A stretch of DNA of 64,000 nucleotides from JANRJY01 sp033763735 (GCA_033763735.1 JANRJY010000067.1:62001-126000); one strand, 5' to 3'; shown: positions 46,028-54,750, counted from the first letter of the stretch. Program-made: numbers and translations. The notes: generated from the sequence alone by a model not told the origin.

Positions 46028-47086
46028 CTATAATTGATTATAAAAATGCAAACTTTCTTCCATATCCTTGGAATTGGTTTCAAAATCGTACCCACATTCG
46101 CCGATTTTATTAAGTAATGCCAATTTCACTTTACCATTACTATTTTTCTTGTCCTGTAACGTTAATGGAATAATAGAATCAATCTCAGCTTTGGTTATTT
46201 TATTTTTGCCATAAATACTTATCAAATAATTGGATATTTCTTTGCAATCCTTTTCAGATATATTTCCTGTTTTCATGCTCAAATAACTTTCGCAGATCAT
46301 TCCAATAGCAATGGCCTCCCCATGCAATAATTTCTTTTCAGGAATTTCTAAAAAGTAACTTTCAACTGCATGTCCAATGGTATGTCCGAAGTTTAATATT
46401 TTGCGCAATCCACTTTCTTGAGGATCTTTGTCTACTACTTTTGATTTGATTGCAACCGAATGCTTGATCCAATGATGCCAATCAAATTTTTTGTTTTGCA
46501 AATCGGTGGGCGTTATTTTTTTTATTTCCATCCATGCTTTTGCATCTTGTATTAGGCAATGTTTAATTACTTCTGCAAATCCCGATCGAACTTCTCCGAA
46601 TGGAAGTGTATTGATAAATCCAGGATAAATAATCACTGCTTCCGGAATCTGAAAAACCCCAATGTGATTTTTAAAATTTTTAAAATCGATTCCCAGTTTA
46701 CCTCCTACACTCGCATCAACCATTGATAATAAAGTAGTTGGGATTTGAATGAATTTCAATCCTCTCTTGTAAGTAGCCGCACAAAATCCGCCCATATCTC
46801 CTATTACTCCCCCACCCAAATTTATCACCAATCCCTTTCTATCAAATTCATATTTGGTGAGTTCCGACCATATTTTTTCACAAGTTTTTAGCGTTTTCTG
46901 CTCTTCGCCTGATTTTATTTTGATCAACGTATGTTTGGGAAACACATTGATAGTAGGATAACAATATTTGAATGTGTTTTCATCAACAATTACTGCAATA
47001 TTCGAATAAGAATTGGCTTTAAACCAACTGATTATTCCGGTGAAGGTACTATCGTCAAAAATAATATTTTGATTAGAGAAACTCAT
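46028..47086 (-). CDS. aroB: 3-dehydroquinate synthase
   Basis: A 352-residue shikimate-pathway enzyme. NAD-binding GGGVIGDMGGFCAATYKRG, substrate lysines in VDASVGGKLGIDF and metal ligands in RSGFAEVIKH and ILNFGHTIGHAVE are present. It forms the second step of chorismate synthesis. It shares the strand with aroA, with a small coiled-coil ORF between. Confidence 0.96.
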   Translation of the reverse strand: MSFSNQNIIFDDSTFTGIISWFKANSYSNIAVIVDENTFKYCYPTINVFPKHTLIKIKSGEEQKTLKTCEKIWSELTKYEFDRKGLVINLGGGVIGDMGGFCAATYKRGLKFIQIPTTLLSMVDASVGGKLGIDFKNFKNHIGVFQIPEAVIIYPGFINTLPFGEVRSGFAEVIKHCLIQDAKAWMEIKKITPTDLQNKKFDWHHWIKHSVAIKSKVVDKDPQESGLRKILNFGHTIGHAVESYFLEIPEKKLLHGEAIAIGMICESYLSMKTGNISEKDCKEISNYLISIYGKNKITKAEIDSIIPLTLQDKKNSNGKVKLALLNKIGECGYDFETNSKDMEESLHFYNQL

Positions 47087-47166
47087 AAAACAATTAATTC
47101 AAAAGGATTGGGATAAAAATAGATATTCTGACAAATAAATCAATTCAAAAGAAAAAGAATTAATAA

Positions 47167-47487
47167 TCAAATGTTTTTGTGCTCATGTTTATGCAAAACT
47201 ACTCTTTTGCCATTCTCAAGATATTCAACATCAAGAACTTGATTATAATGAGGTACATCATCACTTAATGCTTCGAGTATATGCTCTAATAATTTTTCTT
47301 GTCTATTTGCGTTACGATTAATTAGAGAAATTTCTTCTTTCATTTCAGAAATTTCCACACTCATTTTATCAACTTTATCACCCAACTTATCAACTTTATC
47401 ACCCAAATTATTAAGCCCTTCAATGAAAAGATCTTGCTTTATCAATGATTCTGCTAAAAGTTCAACAATACGATCCTCATTTTTCAT
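47167..47487 (-). CDS. Hypothetical coiled-coil protein with heptad repeat
   Basis: A 106-residue soluble protein. An exact 21-base tandem repeat encodes LGDKVDK twice, one heptad each, inside a predicted coiled coil running from about residue 20 to 70. The C-terminus is histidine-rich (VVLHKHEHKNI). No family recognised; relatives with variable numbers of such heptads are often attached to restriction or RNA-binding partners, but nothing here shows that. It lies between aroA and aroB. Confidence 0.6.
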   Translation of the reverse strand: MKNEDRIVELLAESLIKQDLFIEGLNNLGDKVDKLGDKVDKMSVEISEMKEEISLINRNANRQEKLLEHILEALSDDVPHYNQVLDVEYLENGKRVVLHKHEHKNI

Positions 47488-47546
47488 TTAACAAAGTATG
47501 ATTATACAAATTTAAATAATAATTATATCATTTTATTCTCTATTTG

Positions 47547-48788
47547 CTAAACATTTATTACAAATCCTGCCTTTTCCAAGTCATCCCAAAACGATGGGTA
47601 CGATTTTACAACGACATCTTTATCTTCAATAATTATTTCTCCCAAAAGCGCTAATGGGGCAAAAGCCATAGCCATACGATGATCGAGGTAAGTGTTGATC
47701 ACAGGCGTACTTGCCGGAAATTTAAAGTTTTGAGATTCAATTAAATAGGAGGTGTTTTTTTCATGTTCTTTTAATGTAACATTAAATTTGGCTAGCTCAT
47801 TCTTAAGCGCCAAAATTCTATCTGTTTCTTTCACTTTCAGACTTTCAACACCTGTTAATGTCAAATTCACTTTCAAAGCAGCACAAATTACTGCTATTGT
47901 TTGGGCAATATCAGGACATTCCGTGAAATCAACTTCGATACTTTTAGGCAATTTAAATCCTTCTACTGGAGACAATTCAACCGAATGACTTTTATATGTT
48001 GTTTTTAATCCTAATTGATTTAATATATTGGCAATAACTGCGTCTCCTTGAAGAGATTTTTCCTTCAGTCCATTCAATTCCACTTTTGCCTCGGACGACA
48101 ATAAAGCCATACTAAACCAATAACTTGCTCCTGACCAATCTGACTCAATATAAAACTCCGTTGGCGTGTATTTTTTGGGTTCAATTTTTATAATTCTATC
48201 CCATTTATCTTCTATTCTGATTCCAAAATCCTTCATCATATGCAAAGTCATGTTGATATAAGGTTTGGAACCAATTTCTCCTGTCAAATGAAGTTCCAAT
48301 CCTTTTGGCAAATTAGGTGCAATCATCAAAAGAGCTGAAATAAACTGGCTGCTTACATCTCCCCGTATGGTCACCTGATTGGTAGTTTGTTGTATAGGCC
48401 CTTTGACTTTAATTGGTGGATACCCTTCTTTTCCAAGGTATTGAATATCAGCCCCTATTGATCGCAAAGCATCTACCAATATTCCAATTGGGCGTTCGCA
48501 CATTCTTTCAGTTCCGGTCAATGTTTTTTCGCCTTCTTGCAAACAGCTATATGCGGTTAGAAAACGCATTGTTGTTCCTGCATCAATTACATCAAGTACA
48601 TTTTCATTACTTTTTAATAATTTTTGCATAGTAACACTATCTCTAGCGGTAGAAATATTGTGTAATGTCGATTTGTTGTTAGTTAAAGCATTGATTATAA
48701 GCGCTCTATTACATTCGCTTTTTGATGCAACCAAATTAACTTTTGTTACAATTTTACCGGTTGGATGAGATAATCTGATATTAACCAT
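47547..48788 (-). CDS. aroA: 3-phosphoshikimate 1-carboxyvinyltransferase (EPSP synthase)
   Basis: A 413-residue two-domain enzyme. Substrate residues lie in LVASKSECNRALI, IDAGTTMRFLTA and GTERMCERPIG; the catalytic Asp in TECPDIAQTIAV and the Lys/Arg pair in VKETDRILALK are present. It transfers enolpyruvate to shikimate-3-phosphate. It is slightly shorter than the E. coli protein (about 427), within family range. Confidence 0.96.
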   Translation of the reverse strand: MVNIRLSHPTGKIVTKVNLVASKSECNRALIINALTNNKSTLHNISTARDSVTMQKLLKSNENVLDVIDAGTTMRFLTAYSCLQEGEKTLTGTERMCERPIGILVDALRSIGADIQYLGKEGYPPIKVKGPIQQTTNQVTIRGDVSSQFISALLMIAPNLPKGLELHLTGEIGSKPYINMTLHMMKDFGIRIEDKWDRIIKIEPKKYTPTEFYIESDWSGASYWFSMALLSSEAKVELNGLKEKSLQGDAVIANILNQLGLKTTYKSHSVELSPVEGFKLPKSIEVDFTECPDIAQTIAVICAALKVNLTLTGVESLKVKETDRILALKNELAKFNVTLKEHEKNTSYLIESQNFKFPASTPVINTYLDHRMAMAFAPLALLGEIIIEDKDVVVKSYPSFWDDLEKAGFVINV

Positions 48789-48809
48789 TAATATACTTTC
48801 TAATATTAT

Positions 48810-48840
48810 TTTGGGGATGCAAGTTTAGTAATTAATTTTG
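48810..48840 (+). promoter_or_regulatory. Bacteroidota consensus promoter upstream of the AIM24 gene
   Basis: TTTG at 48810-48813, 19 bases, TAATTTTG at 48833-48840: a full match to TTTG-N19-TAnnTTTG. The ATG of the AIM24 gene follows 54 bases later. Confidence 0.5.
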
Positions 48841-48894
48841 AGCCTTGAATCTATATCATTCATAAATTAAATTTCATAACTCATAATTTCCAAC

Positions 48895-49671
48895 ATGACT
48901 TCACACGAAATAGATTATAAAATTATAGGCGAAAGTTTACAAATGGTTGAAATTGAGCTTGACCCACAAGAAACAGTTATTGCTGAAGCCGGTGCAATGT
49001 TATATATGGAAGATAATATCGCTTTTGAAACCAAAATGGGTGATGGCAGTAACCCTAATCAAGGGTTTTTGGGTAAATTAATGCAGGTAGGTTCTCGTTT
49101 GCTAAGTGGAGAATCCTTATTTATGACCCATTTTACCAATCAAGGTTTTGGCAAGAAAAAAGTAGCCTTTGCTTCACCATATCCGGGAACCATTGTGCCA
49201 ATTAATTTAAAATCTCTTGGCGGCACCCTTATTGCACAAAAAGATGCCTTTCTTTGTGCAGCTTTAGGGACAAAAGTATCAATTACATTCAACAAGCGAT
49301 TAGGTGCAGGCTTTTTCGGAGGTGAAGGTTTTATATTGGAAAAACTGGAAGGAGATGGCATGGCATTTATTCACGCAGGTGGTGTAGTAGTTGAAAGATA
49401 TCTGAACAATGAAACACTTCGAATAGATACGGGATGCATTGTAGCTTTTGAACCTCAAATCGACTTTGACATCCAATCGGCTGGCGGACTTAAAACCATG
49501 ATGTTTGGTGGAGAAGGATTGTTTTTAGCAGTATTACGTGGTACTGGCAGAATTTGGATACAGTCGCTTCCTATCAGTAAACTTGTTTCTGCACTTTCGC
49601 CTTATGGAGGAAATGCGCGTAAAGAAAGCGGTGGATTATTAGGTGGATTAGGCAGTATGTTTGAAGAGTAA
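48895..49671 (+). CDS. TIGR00266 / AIM24 family protein
   Basis: A 258-residue beta-rich protein of the AIM24/TIGR00266 family. Recognisable parts are VEIELDPQETVIAEAGAMLYM near residue 20, the central LIAQKDAFLCA and the late GGEGLFLAVLRGTGRIWIQSLP. It has no signal peptide. Function is unresolved in bacteria. Single-gene unit, convergent with the DeoR gene. Confidence 0.92.
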   Translation: MTSHEIDYKIIGESLQMVEIELDPQETVIAEAGAMLYMEDNIAFETKMGDGSNPNQGFLGKLMQVGSRLLSGESLFMTHFTNQGFGKKKVAFASPYPGTIVPINLKSLGGTLIAQKDAFLCAALGTKVSITFNKRLGAGFFGGEGFILEKLEGDGMAFIHAGGVVVERYLNNETLRIDTGCIVAFEPQIDFDIQSAGGLKTMMFGGEGLFLAVLRGTGRIWIQSLPISKLVSALSPYGGNARKESGGLLGGLGSMFEE

Positions 49672-49679
49672 AGTACTTG

Positions 49680-50444
49680 TCAAACTTTATGCAGTTTGCC
49701 TTTGAGTTTGGAATAAAGCTTTCCTGAATAATTGGTGATAACCTGGTCAATATCCTCCCAATTACACAAACTGCACATATTTCGCTTATCAAATTTACTA
49801 TGATCAGCCAATAACACAGTTTTGGTACTTTGATGTATCATCGCTTGCTCCGACTCTACAACAAGTTGATTCGAGTTCGATGGTCCATTTTCATCAACAG
49901 CCCCTGCCGATAAAAAAGCCCATTTGGCATGATATGTCTTAATGCTGCTATTCGTTTGCGGACCTACCAATAGTCCTGATTCAGGATATAACATTCCTCC
50001 GGTCAAAAAAACTTCTGCTCCTTGCTTTTCAGTTTTATCTTTATCGATTTGGTAGGCAATGATTATTGAATTGGTGATAATTCGAATATGTCTATTTGCC
50101 AAAAAAGGTGCCATAAAAAAGGTGGTAGTTCCTCCATCTATCATTACCACGTCACCATCTTCAATCAGAGAAGCCGCTTTTTCTGCAATTTTTTTCTTTT
50201 CTTCAACAAATTGTTCTTGCCTATACGAAAGTGGAAGCATGGAATTACCTGCATTTCCACTTTCCATTTTCTTAATAATGCCACCCCAGGTTTTTTCGGC
50301 CAATTGATCATTGACCAATTGGTTAAAATCTCTTCTTATGGTTGCCGGTGATGCGTTAAATAAATTGCAAGCAACATCCACAATAAGCTCACCTTTACTG
50401 TCGAGATATTCTAAAATGCTTCTATGTCGTTGTCCCTGAGTCAC
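49680..50444 (-). CDS. DeoR/GlpR-family transcription regulator
   Basis: A 254-residue repressor-type protein starting at a GTG. N-terminal winged helix-turn-helix (QRHRSILEYLDSKGELIV, ASPATIRRDFNQLV), C-terminal sugar-phosphate sensor domain (DGGTTTFFMAP near 98, LADHSKFDKRNM near 213). DeoR regulators respond to phosphorylated sugars. It lies downstream of the epimerase and dehydrogenase genes it probably controls; candidate operators are at 52697-52743 and 50449-50470. Confidence 0.93.
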   Translation of the reverse strand: MTQGQRHRSILEYLDSKGELIVDVACNLFNASPATIRRDFNQLVNDQLAEKTWGGIIKKMESGNAGNSMLPLSYRQEQFVEEKKKIAEKAASLIEDGDVVMIDGGTTTFFMAPFLANRHIRIITNSIIIAYQIDKDKTEKQGAEVFLTGGMLYPESGLLVGPQTNSSIKTYHAKWAFLSAGAVDENGPSNSNQLVVESEQAMIHQSTKTVLLADHSKFDKRNMCSLCNWEDIDQVITNYSGKLYSKLKGKLHKV

Positions 50445-50448
50445 TTTT

Positions 50449-50470
50449 ATAATTATTAATTAATAATTAT
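50449..50470. promoter_or_regulatory. 22-bp perfect AT palindrome before the DeoR gene
   Basis: ATAATTATTAATTAATAATTAT with exact two-fold symmetry occupies the whole gap between the epimerase stop and the GTG of the DeoR gene. It could be an autoregulatory operator or just an AT-rich hairpin. Confidence 0.3.
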
Positions 50471-51126
50471 CAATTAATAATTGACTGTAACCGACTTAAA
50501 GTACCTTCCCTGCTTTCTGTTTTACTGAACACACTGGAAGTTCCTACCACAAGCACTTCAGCACCTGCCTTTATCATTTTGGGTATATTTTCCCAACTTA
50601 CATTTCCGTCTACCTCAATTTCAAAATTCAACCCCCATTTCTTTTTAAAATCCTGTAATTCAGTCATTTTGTCTACACAAAAAGGAATGAGTTTTTGACC
50701 GGCATAGCCTGGGTTTACAGTCATCACACATACCATATCTACAAGAGGCAAAAGGTGTTTGAATTGATCAACCGAATATGCAGGATCAATCGCAATACTG
50801 GGTTTACATCCCATAGCGCGTATGCTATCTATTGTTCTTGCCGGGTGTCTGGAAGTTTCGGGGTGAAATGTAAAAATCGAACCTTTAATCTGGCAAAATA
50901 TTTCTATAAAACGATCTGGATTTTCAACCATCAAGTGGTAGTCTAGCGGAATTTTGCTATAAGATGCCACTGATTTGCAGAAGTCGATTCCCAAAGTAAA
51001 GTTTGGCACATAGGTGCCATCCATAACATCCATATGCAGGTAATCAATTTTATACTTTTCAAAAACATCCAATTCCGATTTCAAATCGAGAAAATTGGCA
51101 CACATCATGCTGGGGGAAATTTTCAT
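50470..51126 (-). CDS. Ribulose-phosphate 3-epimerase family (AlsE-like)
   Basis: A 218-residue TIM-barrel epimerase. Metal and catalytic residues are in YLHMDVMDG, YHLMVENP, MTVNPGYAGQKLIP and EIEVDGN. Text such as MKISPSMMCANF, FTFHPETSRHP and VVGTSSVF is closer to AlsE (allulose-6-phosphate 3-epimerase) than to housekeeping Rpe, which fits a DeoR-regulated sugar or polyol pathway. Ordinary Rpe activity cannot be excluded. Confidence 0.88.
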   Translation of the reverse strand: MKISPSMMCANFLDLKSELDVFEKYKIDYLHMDVMDGTYVPNFTLGIDFCKSVASYSKIPLDYHLMVENPDRFIEIFCQIKGSIFTFHPETSRHPARTIDSIRAMGCKPSIAIDPAYSVDQFKHLLPLVDMVCVMTVNPGYAGQKLIPFCVDKMTELQDFKKKWGLNFEIEVDGNVSWENIPKMIKAGAEVLVVGTSSVFSKTESREGTLSRLQSIIN

Positions 51127-51134
51127 TTTTTGAT

Positions 51135-51512
51135 TTACGATTTTTGATTTACGATTTTTGAGTTTTCTTTATTTCTTAATGTTTTGATTGAGGATACAAC
51201 TATTGAAATGATTTCATTGATTTCTTTTTTGAGTGAATCAATATTGGTTGATTTTAACAATTGTGATTCTTCAATTATTTCTAACCAATACATTGTTTCA
51301 TCAGCTTCTTCTTCAACTATTTTTAACTTATTTACAAAATCAGCGGTTGATTTTGCTCTACAAGCAGCCCGGTAATTAGCACCAATTGAAGTAGCACTTC
51401 TTATGATTTGATTTGCAATTGCCCTACCTGAGATTGTATTTGGCACTGAGTCTATTAACTTTATTATTTCAATTACTATGTTCTTAGTTCTTAACTTTAA
51501 TTCTTCTTGCAT
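51135..51512 (-). CDS. Four-helix-bundle protein (S23/IVP family)
   Basis: A 125-residue all-helical protein with the family signature SGRAIANQIIRSATSIGANYRAACRAKS near residue 28 and ADETMYWLEIIEES near 72. Members include the S23 proteins encoded in intervening sequences of 23S rRNA; biological role unknown. It is inserted between the epimerase and dehydrogenase genes and flanked by an exact 20-base inverted repeat. Confidence 0.92.
   Translation of the reverse strand: MQEELKLRTKNIVIEIIKLIDSVPNTISGRAIANQIIRSATSIGANYRAACRAKSTADFVNKLKIVEEEADETMYWLEIIEESQLLKSTNIDSLKKEINEIISIVVSSIKTLRNKENSKIVNQKS
51139..51158. repeat. Left inverted repeat of the four-helix-bundle insertion
   Basis: GATTTTTGATTTACGATTTT, the exact reverse complement of 51518-51537. 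A second partial copy (GATTTACGA) precedes it from 51132, giving a tandem edge next to the epimerase start. Confidence 0.65.
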
Positions 51513-51517
51513 TTTTT

Positions 51518-51537
51518 AAAATCGTAAATCAAAAATC
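51518..51537. repeat. Right inverted repeat of the four-helix-bundle insertion
   Basis: AAAATCGTAAATCAAAAATC, exact inverse of the left copy and one mismatch from the copy upstream of yajQ. It ends 17 bases before the dehydrogenase stop codon. Confidence 0.65.
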
Positions 51538-51554
51538 CAAATTCGTAATTCCAT

Positions 51555-52658
51555 TTAGTCCCAATCAATAATCACCTTTAAACTATCTGGGTCATTCGCT
51601 CTTTGAATGGCTTCCAGCAATTGATTTTTCTTGAATTTCTCAGTGCTATTGGTCATTTTATCAATGTTTGGAAGTTTTCCCTCACTTAACATTTTGTGCG
51701 CAAGGTTAATGCCATGCATACTACTTCCGTGTGTTGCCTGGTAACATTGAAGTTTATAGTGAATATCATTATTCAAATCCACTTCATGCGCTATTCTAGG
51801 TTTGCCTTGAGGACCTTTTACTCCGGCATGAGCATCAAAAACTGTGTTATAACCCATAAGCTTAACTGACAATTCATACCCTGCTTGAGCCGGCACATTC
51901 ATCATTACAAAATGTGGTTCATTGAAGGGTTTGCATTCTTTGAACACATTAGCAATCACATTGTCATCCCATAACACACCTACTGTTTTTTCGTTCCCAA
52001 AATCTCTGATTACTCTATCCAATCGGTCCTTACCTCTATTTACCAATATAATTTTTCGTGCATTCATCGCTTGAGCTGACTGCAAAGCATATGTACTTTG
52101 AGATCCCGCACCAATCAACACCACTACTCTATCTGTAATACAATTATTCACACGAGTCATTCCCTCCAATCCGCAAGCCAAGGGCTCTAATTGACATGCA
52201 TGATCAGGACTGAATCCTTTAGGAAACTTCTTAATCGGTCCTAAGTCTACAAACCAATCAGGAATAACAGCATATTCTCTTGCAAAGCCAGGGAATTCAT
52301 GTCCAGTCGCCCAAGTATTAGGACAACTTGTCCAATCACCTGTTCCATTATCGCCACAATAAATACAATTACGATCACTGCAAGGAATATCACAACCCAC
52401 ACCAACCAAATCTCCTTTGGAAAATTTGGTTACTCCTTCACCAACAGCTTCTACTTCACAACAAACTTCATGCAAAATGATGGCAGGCCACTTTTTAATG
52501 CGAGGAAGTCCATGCTTATAAATTACCACATCCGACTGACATACTGACGTCCTGCGCGTTCTTAAAAGTATTTCTCCTTTCTTTAAAGGAGCTATTTCTT
52601 CAACAACCGGACTAAATTGTCCACCGGGTTTGTCAAGATAATAAACGGTGTTTTTCAT
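51555..52658 (-). CDS. Zinc-dependent MDR dehydrogenase
   Basis: A 367-residue medium-chain dehydrogenase. Catalytic-zinc region SVCQSDVV with a following LHEVCCEVEAVG (the usual GHE is LHE), and a structural-zinc lobe with cysteines in CDIPCSDRNCIYC and WTSC. The NAD Rossmann motif is VLIGAGSQST near 180. It probably oxidises a polyol or sugar alcohol, perhaps phosphorylated. Divergent from the GatD-like gene across a region with phased repeats. Confidence 0.88.
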   Translation of the reverse strand: MKNTVYYLDKPGGQFSPVVEEIAPLKKGEILLRTRRTSVCQSDVVIYKHGLPRIKKWPAIILHEVCCEVEAVGEGVTKFSKGDLVGVGCDIPCSDRNCIYCGDNGTGDWTSCPNTWATGHEFPGFAREYAVIPDWFVDLGPIKKFPKGFSPDHACQLEPLACGLEGMTRVNNCITDRVVVLIGAGSQSTYALQSAQAMNARKIILVNRGKDRLDRVIRDFGNEKTVGVLWDDNVIANVFKECKPFNEPHFVMMNVPAQAGYELSVKLMGYNTVFDAHAGVKGPQGKPRIAHEVDLNNDIHYKLQCYQATHGSSMHGINLAHKMLSEGKLPNIDKMTNSTEKFKKNQLLEAIQRANDPDSLKVIIDWD

Positions 52659-52696
52659 ATTTACTTAATCATTCAATTCTGGTCCAAATATAAAAC

Positions 52697-52743
52697 TTAA
52701 TCACAAATAATCAAATTTAATCATATTTATTTGAAATTAATCA
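52697..52743. promoter_or_regulatory. Phased TTAATCA direct repeats (candidate DeoR operator)
   Basis: AATCA occurs at 52699, 52709, 52719 and 52739, exactly 10 or 20 bases apart, within (T)TAATCA. They lie between the divergent dehydrogenase genes, so all copies face the same side of the helix. DeoR proteins commonly use such repeats. Confidence 0.45.
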
Positions 52744-52807
52744 AAATAAGGTTTAATTTGTGTGTAAAAATTCAAAACTCAACATTCAACATTCAAAATT
52801 ATATAAA

Positions 52808-53842
52808 GTGAAAGCACTCGTATTACAAGAAAAAGGGGTACTGAAAGTAGAAGAAAGACCTATTCCGGAAGCGCCAAAAGGATCAAACTCTGTATTAATA
52901 AAAGTGGCTGCTTGTGGCGTATGCGGTTCCGATATTCCCAGAGGTTTTTTTGGGAAAGCTTATCACTATCCTTTGGTTATGGGGCATGAGTTTAGTGGAA
53001 TCGTTGATGAAGACAAAGGCGAGTTTAAGAAAGGTGATCGAGTTGCAATATTTCCGCTGATTCCCAACAAAGAAGACAAAACCTACGAAACCGGAGACTA
53101 TGCACAAGGTGTTGGTTATGATTATTTTGGAAGCAGAAGAGATGGAGCTTTTGAAGAATATCTGAGAGTACCACTTGAAAATTTATTCCGAATCCCGGAA
53201 CATGTAAACATCGTGCATGCTTCTATGACGGAACCTGCCGCAGTAGCACTTCATGGGGTACGTAAGTTCAAGCTTCAAGCAGGTGATACTGCTGCTGTAA
53301 TAGGTGCCGGCCCCATTGGAAATATGGTTGCTCAATGGCTTCGTATTCATGGTTGTTCCAAAGTAATAATTACGGACGTTGACGACAGAAAACTTAAAAT
53401 AGCCAAAGATATGGGATTCGAAACTATCAATAGTAACGAAACCGATCCGGTTAAACGAATCAAGGAAATAACGGGTGGAGAAGGAACAAATAGAGTGGTA
53501 GAAGCTTGTGGATTTCCTGCTACCTTTTTACAAGCGATTCAGTGTGCGGCAATGTTTGGAGAAGTTGTATTTATGGGAAATATTTTAGGTGAATTTAAAA
53601 TTGGCGAGAAGGACTTTTCAGATATACTGAGAAAAGAGTTAACCATCTATGGTACTTGGAATAGCAAAATTGTTCCCAGAGGAACTGATGATTGGAGCAC
53701 GGTATTGAAATTTATGGACAAAGAACTTATTGTGGCTCCATTAATTACGGATTTACCTTCCATTGATGAGGGTCCTGAGATTTTTGATTCAATTGTAAAC
53801 AAAAAAGCATATCATAACAAAGTGATTTTCAAGATGGTATAA
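52808..53842 (+). CDS. GatD-like polyol(-phosphate) dehydrogenase
   Basis: Start set at the GTG at 52808 (344 residues); the longer frame from 52760 translates an A-rich intergenic repeat (KNSKLNIQHSKL). The catalytic zinc residues are in CGVCGSDIPRG and MGHEFSG. The text YDYFGSRRDGAFEEYL resembles galactitol-1-phosphate 5-dehydrogenase. The four structural-zinc cysteines of GatD are missing (FPLIPNKEDKTYETGDY in their place). Rossmann motif VIGAGPIGNMVA. Probable member of a DeoR-controlled polyol pathway. Confidence 0.88.
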   Translation: MKALVLQEKGVLKVEERPIPEAPKGSNSVLIKVAACGVCGSDIPRGFFGKAYHYPLVMGHEFSGIVDEDKGEFKKGDRVAIFPLIPNKEDKTYETGDYAQGVGYDYFGSRRDGAFEEYLRVPLENLFRIPEHVNIVHASMTEPAAVALHGVRKFKLQAGDTAAVIGAGPIGNMVAQWLRIHGCSKVIITDVDDRKLKIAKDMGFETINSNETDPVKRIKEITGGEGTNRVVEACGFPATFLQAIQCAAMFGEVVFMGNILGEFKIGEKDFSDILRKELTIYGTWNSKIVPRGTDDWSTVLKFMDKELIVAPLITDLPSIDEGPEIFDSIVNKKAYHNKVIFKMV

Positions 53843-53850
53843 CTTGAACT

Positions 53851-54750
53851 TCACTTTGCGATTTTATCGTATTTGTCTGAATTAGTAGGATCCATTTGCT
53901 TTAAATCCTCAATAATTTTTGATTTTTCTAAAGAAGTAGCTTCAGAAAAAATACTTACAATTTCATCATCTTTAGTATTAAAAAATGTTCTTAATAAACA
54001 GGAATTAGACTTTACTTCGTAAACTTTTTTTATTAAATCAATGGCACTTTGAATTTTTTTTCTTGCTTCTTCAGGCCGAAATGCAAGAAAATCTAATCCT
54101 TGTCGATGATACAAATAGCTTGCTTCTCTATACTCTTTAAATTGTGGATTTGACATATTTTCCATCAAAGCATATCTGTTGTTAGGATTGCTTGTGCTTA
54201 TATTCCATCCCCCATCAACCGACATTTGTTGTGCATTATTCATGATGAGCACTGCTCTATCCAAATATTGTGTTCCTCCACTCGGAGCAAATGAATCATA
54301 ATCAATGCCTAGTGTAAAATAAACATAAAAAGATATCAATGCAGCCAGATTTGTAGTATAAGTATTTTCATTAAACTCAATTGGTTGTGACATGGTGTAA
54401 TCAAAATTGAAATCTTTATCTAAAAAACTTAATAAAGGAGATTCATAATTGCTACCATATACAGGTCTTACAACCGAAATCTGTGCCACAGCTCTCCACT
54501 TCCCAACCGAAGGTTGTTCCGTTAATCTGATTACCAATTTAAATTTAATTTTCTCAACATTCGTAAATTTATCGTTTGTCCATTTTTTAGTATTAATAAA
54601 CCTAGCAATGTTTGATTTCATATCCTCGAACATTTGCTTTTCTTGTGATTGAATTTGCTCTGATTCAACTAATACTGTAGCAAAAATTTCTTGAGAAAAC
54701 GAACTGGATATTCCAACAAAAAATAATAAAATGAATGAGATAATTTTCAC
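53851..54750 (-). CDS. DUF4835 family secreted protein
   Basis: A 299-residue protein with a signal peptide (MKIISFILLFFVGISSSFSQ) and the DUF4835 signature: FINTKKWTNDKFTNVEKIKF, AQISVVRPVYGSNYESPLL, DFNFDYTMSQPIEFNENTYT and GLDYDSFAPSGG. Restricted to Bacteroidota and regularly found next to coaBC, as here. Function unknown. Its ATG overlaps the coaBC stop by four bases. Confidence 0.92.
   Translation of the reverse strand: MKIISFILLFFVGISSSFSQEIFATVLVESEQIQSQEKQMFEDMKSNIARFINTKKWTNDKFTNVEKIKFKLVIRLTEQPSVGKWRAVAQISVVRPVYGSNYESPLLSFLDKDFNFDYTMSQPIEFNENTYTTNLAALISFYVYFTLGIDYDSFAPSGGTQYLDRAVLIMNNAQQMSVDGGWNISTSNPNNRYALMENMSNPQFKEYREASYLYHRQGLDFLAFRPEEARKKIQSAIDLIKKVYEVKSNSCLLRTFFNTKDDEIVSIFSEATSLEKSKIIEDLKQMDPTNSDKYDKIAK

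Noticed and set aside
52760..52807. Extra 16 codons at the start of the GatD-like gene
   Set aside because: They translate an A-rich intergenic repeat (KNSKLNIQHSKL); family alignment starts at the GTG at 52808.
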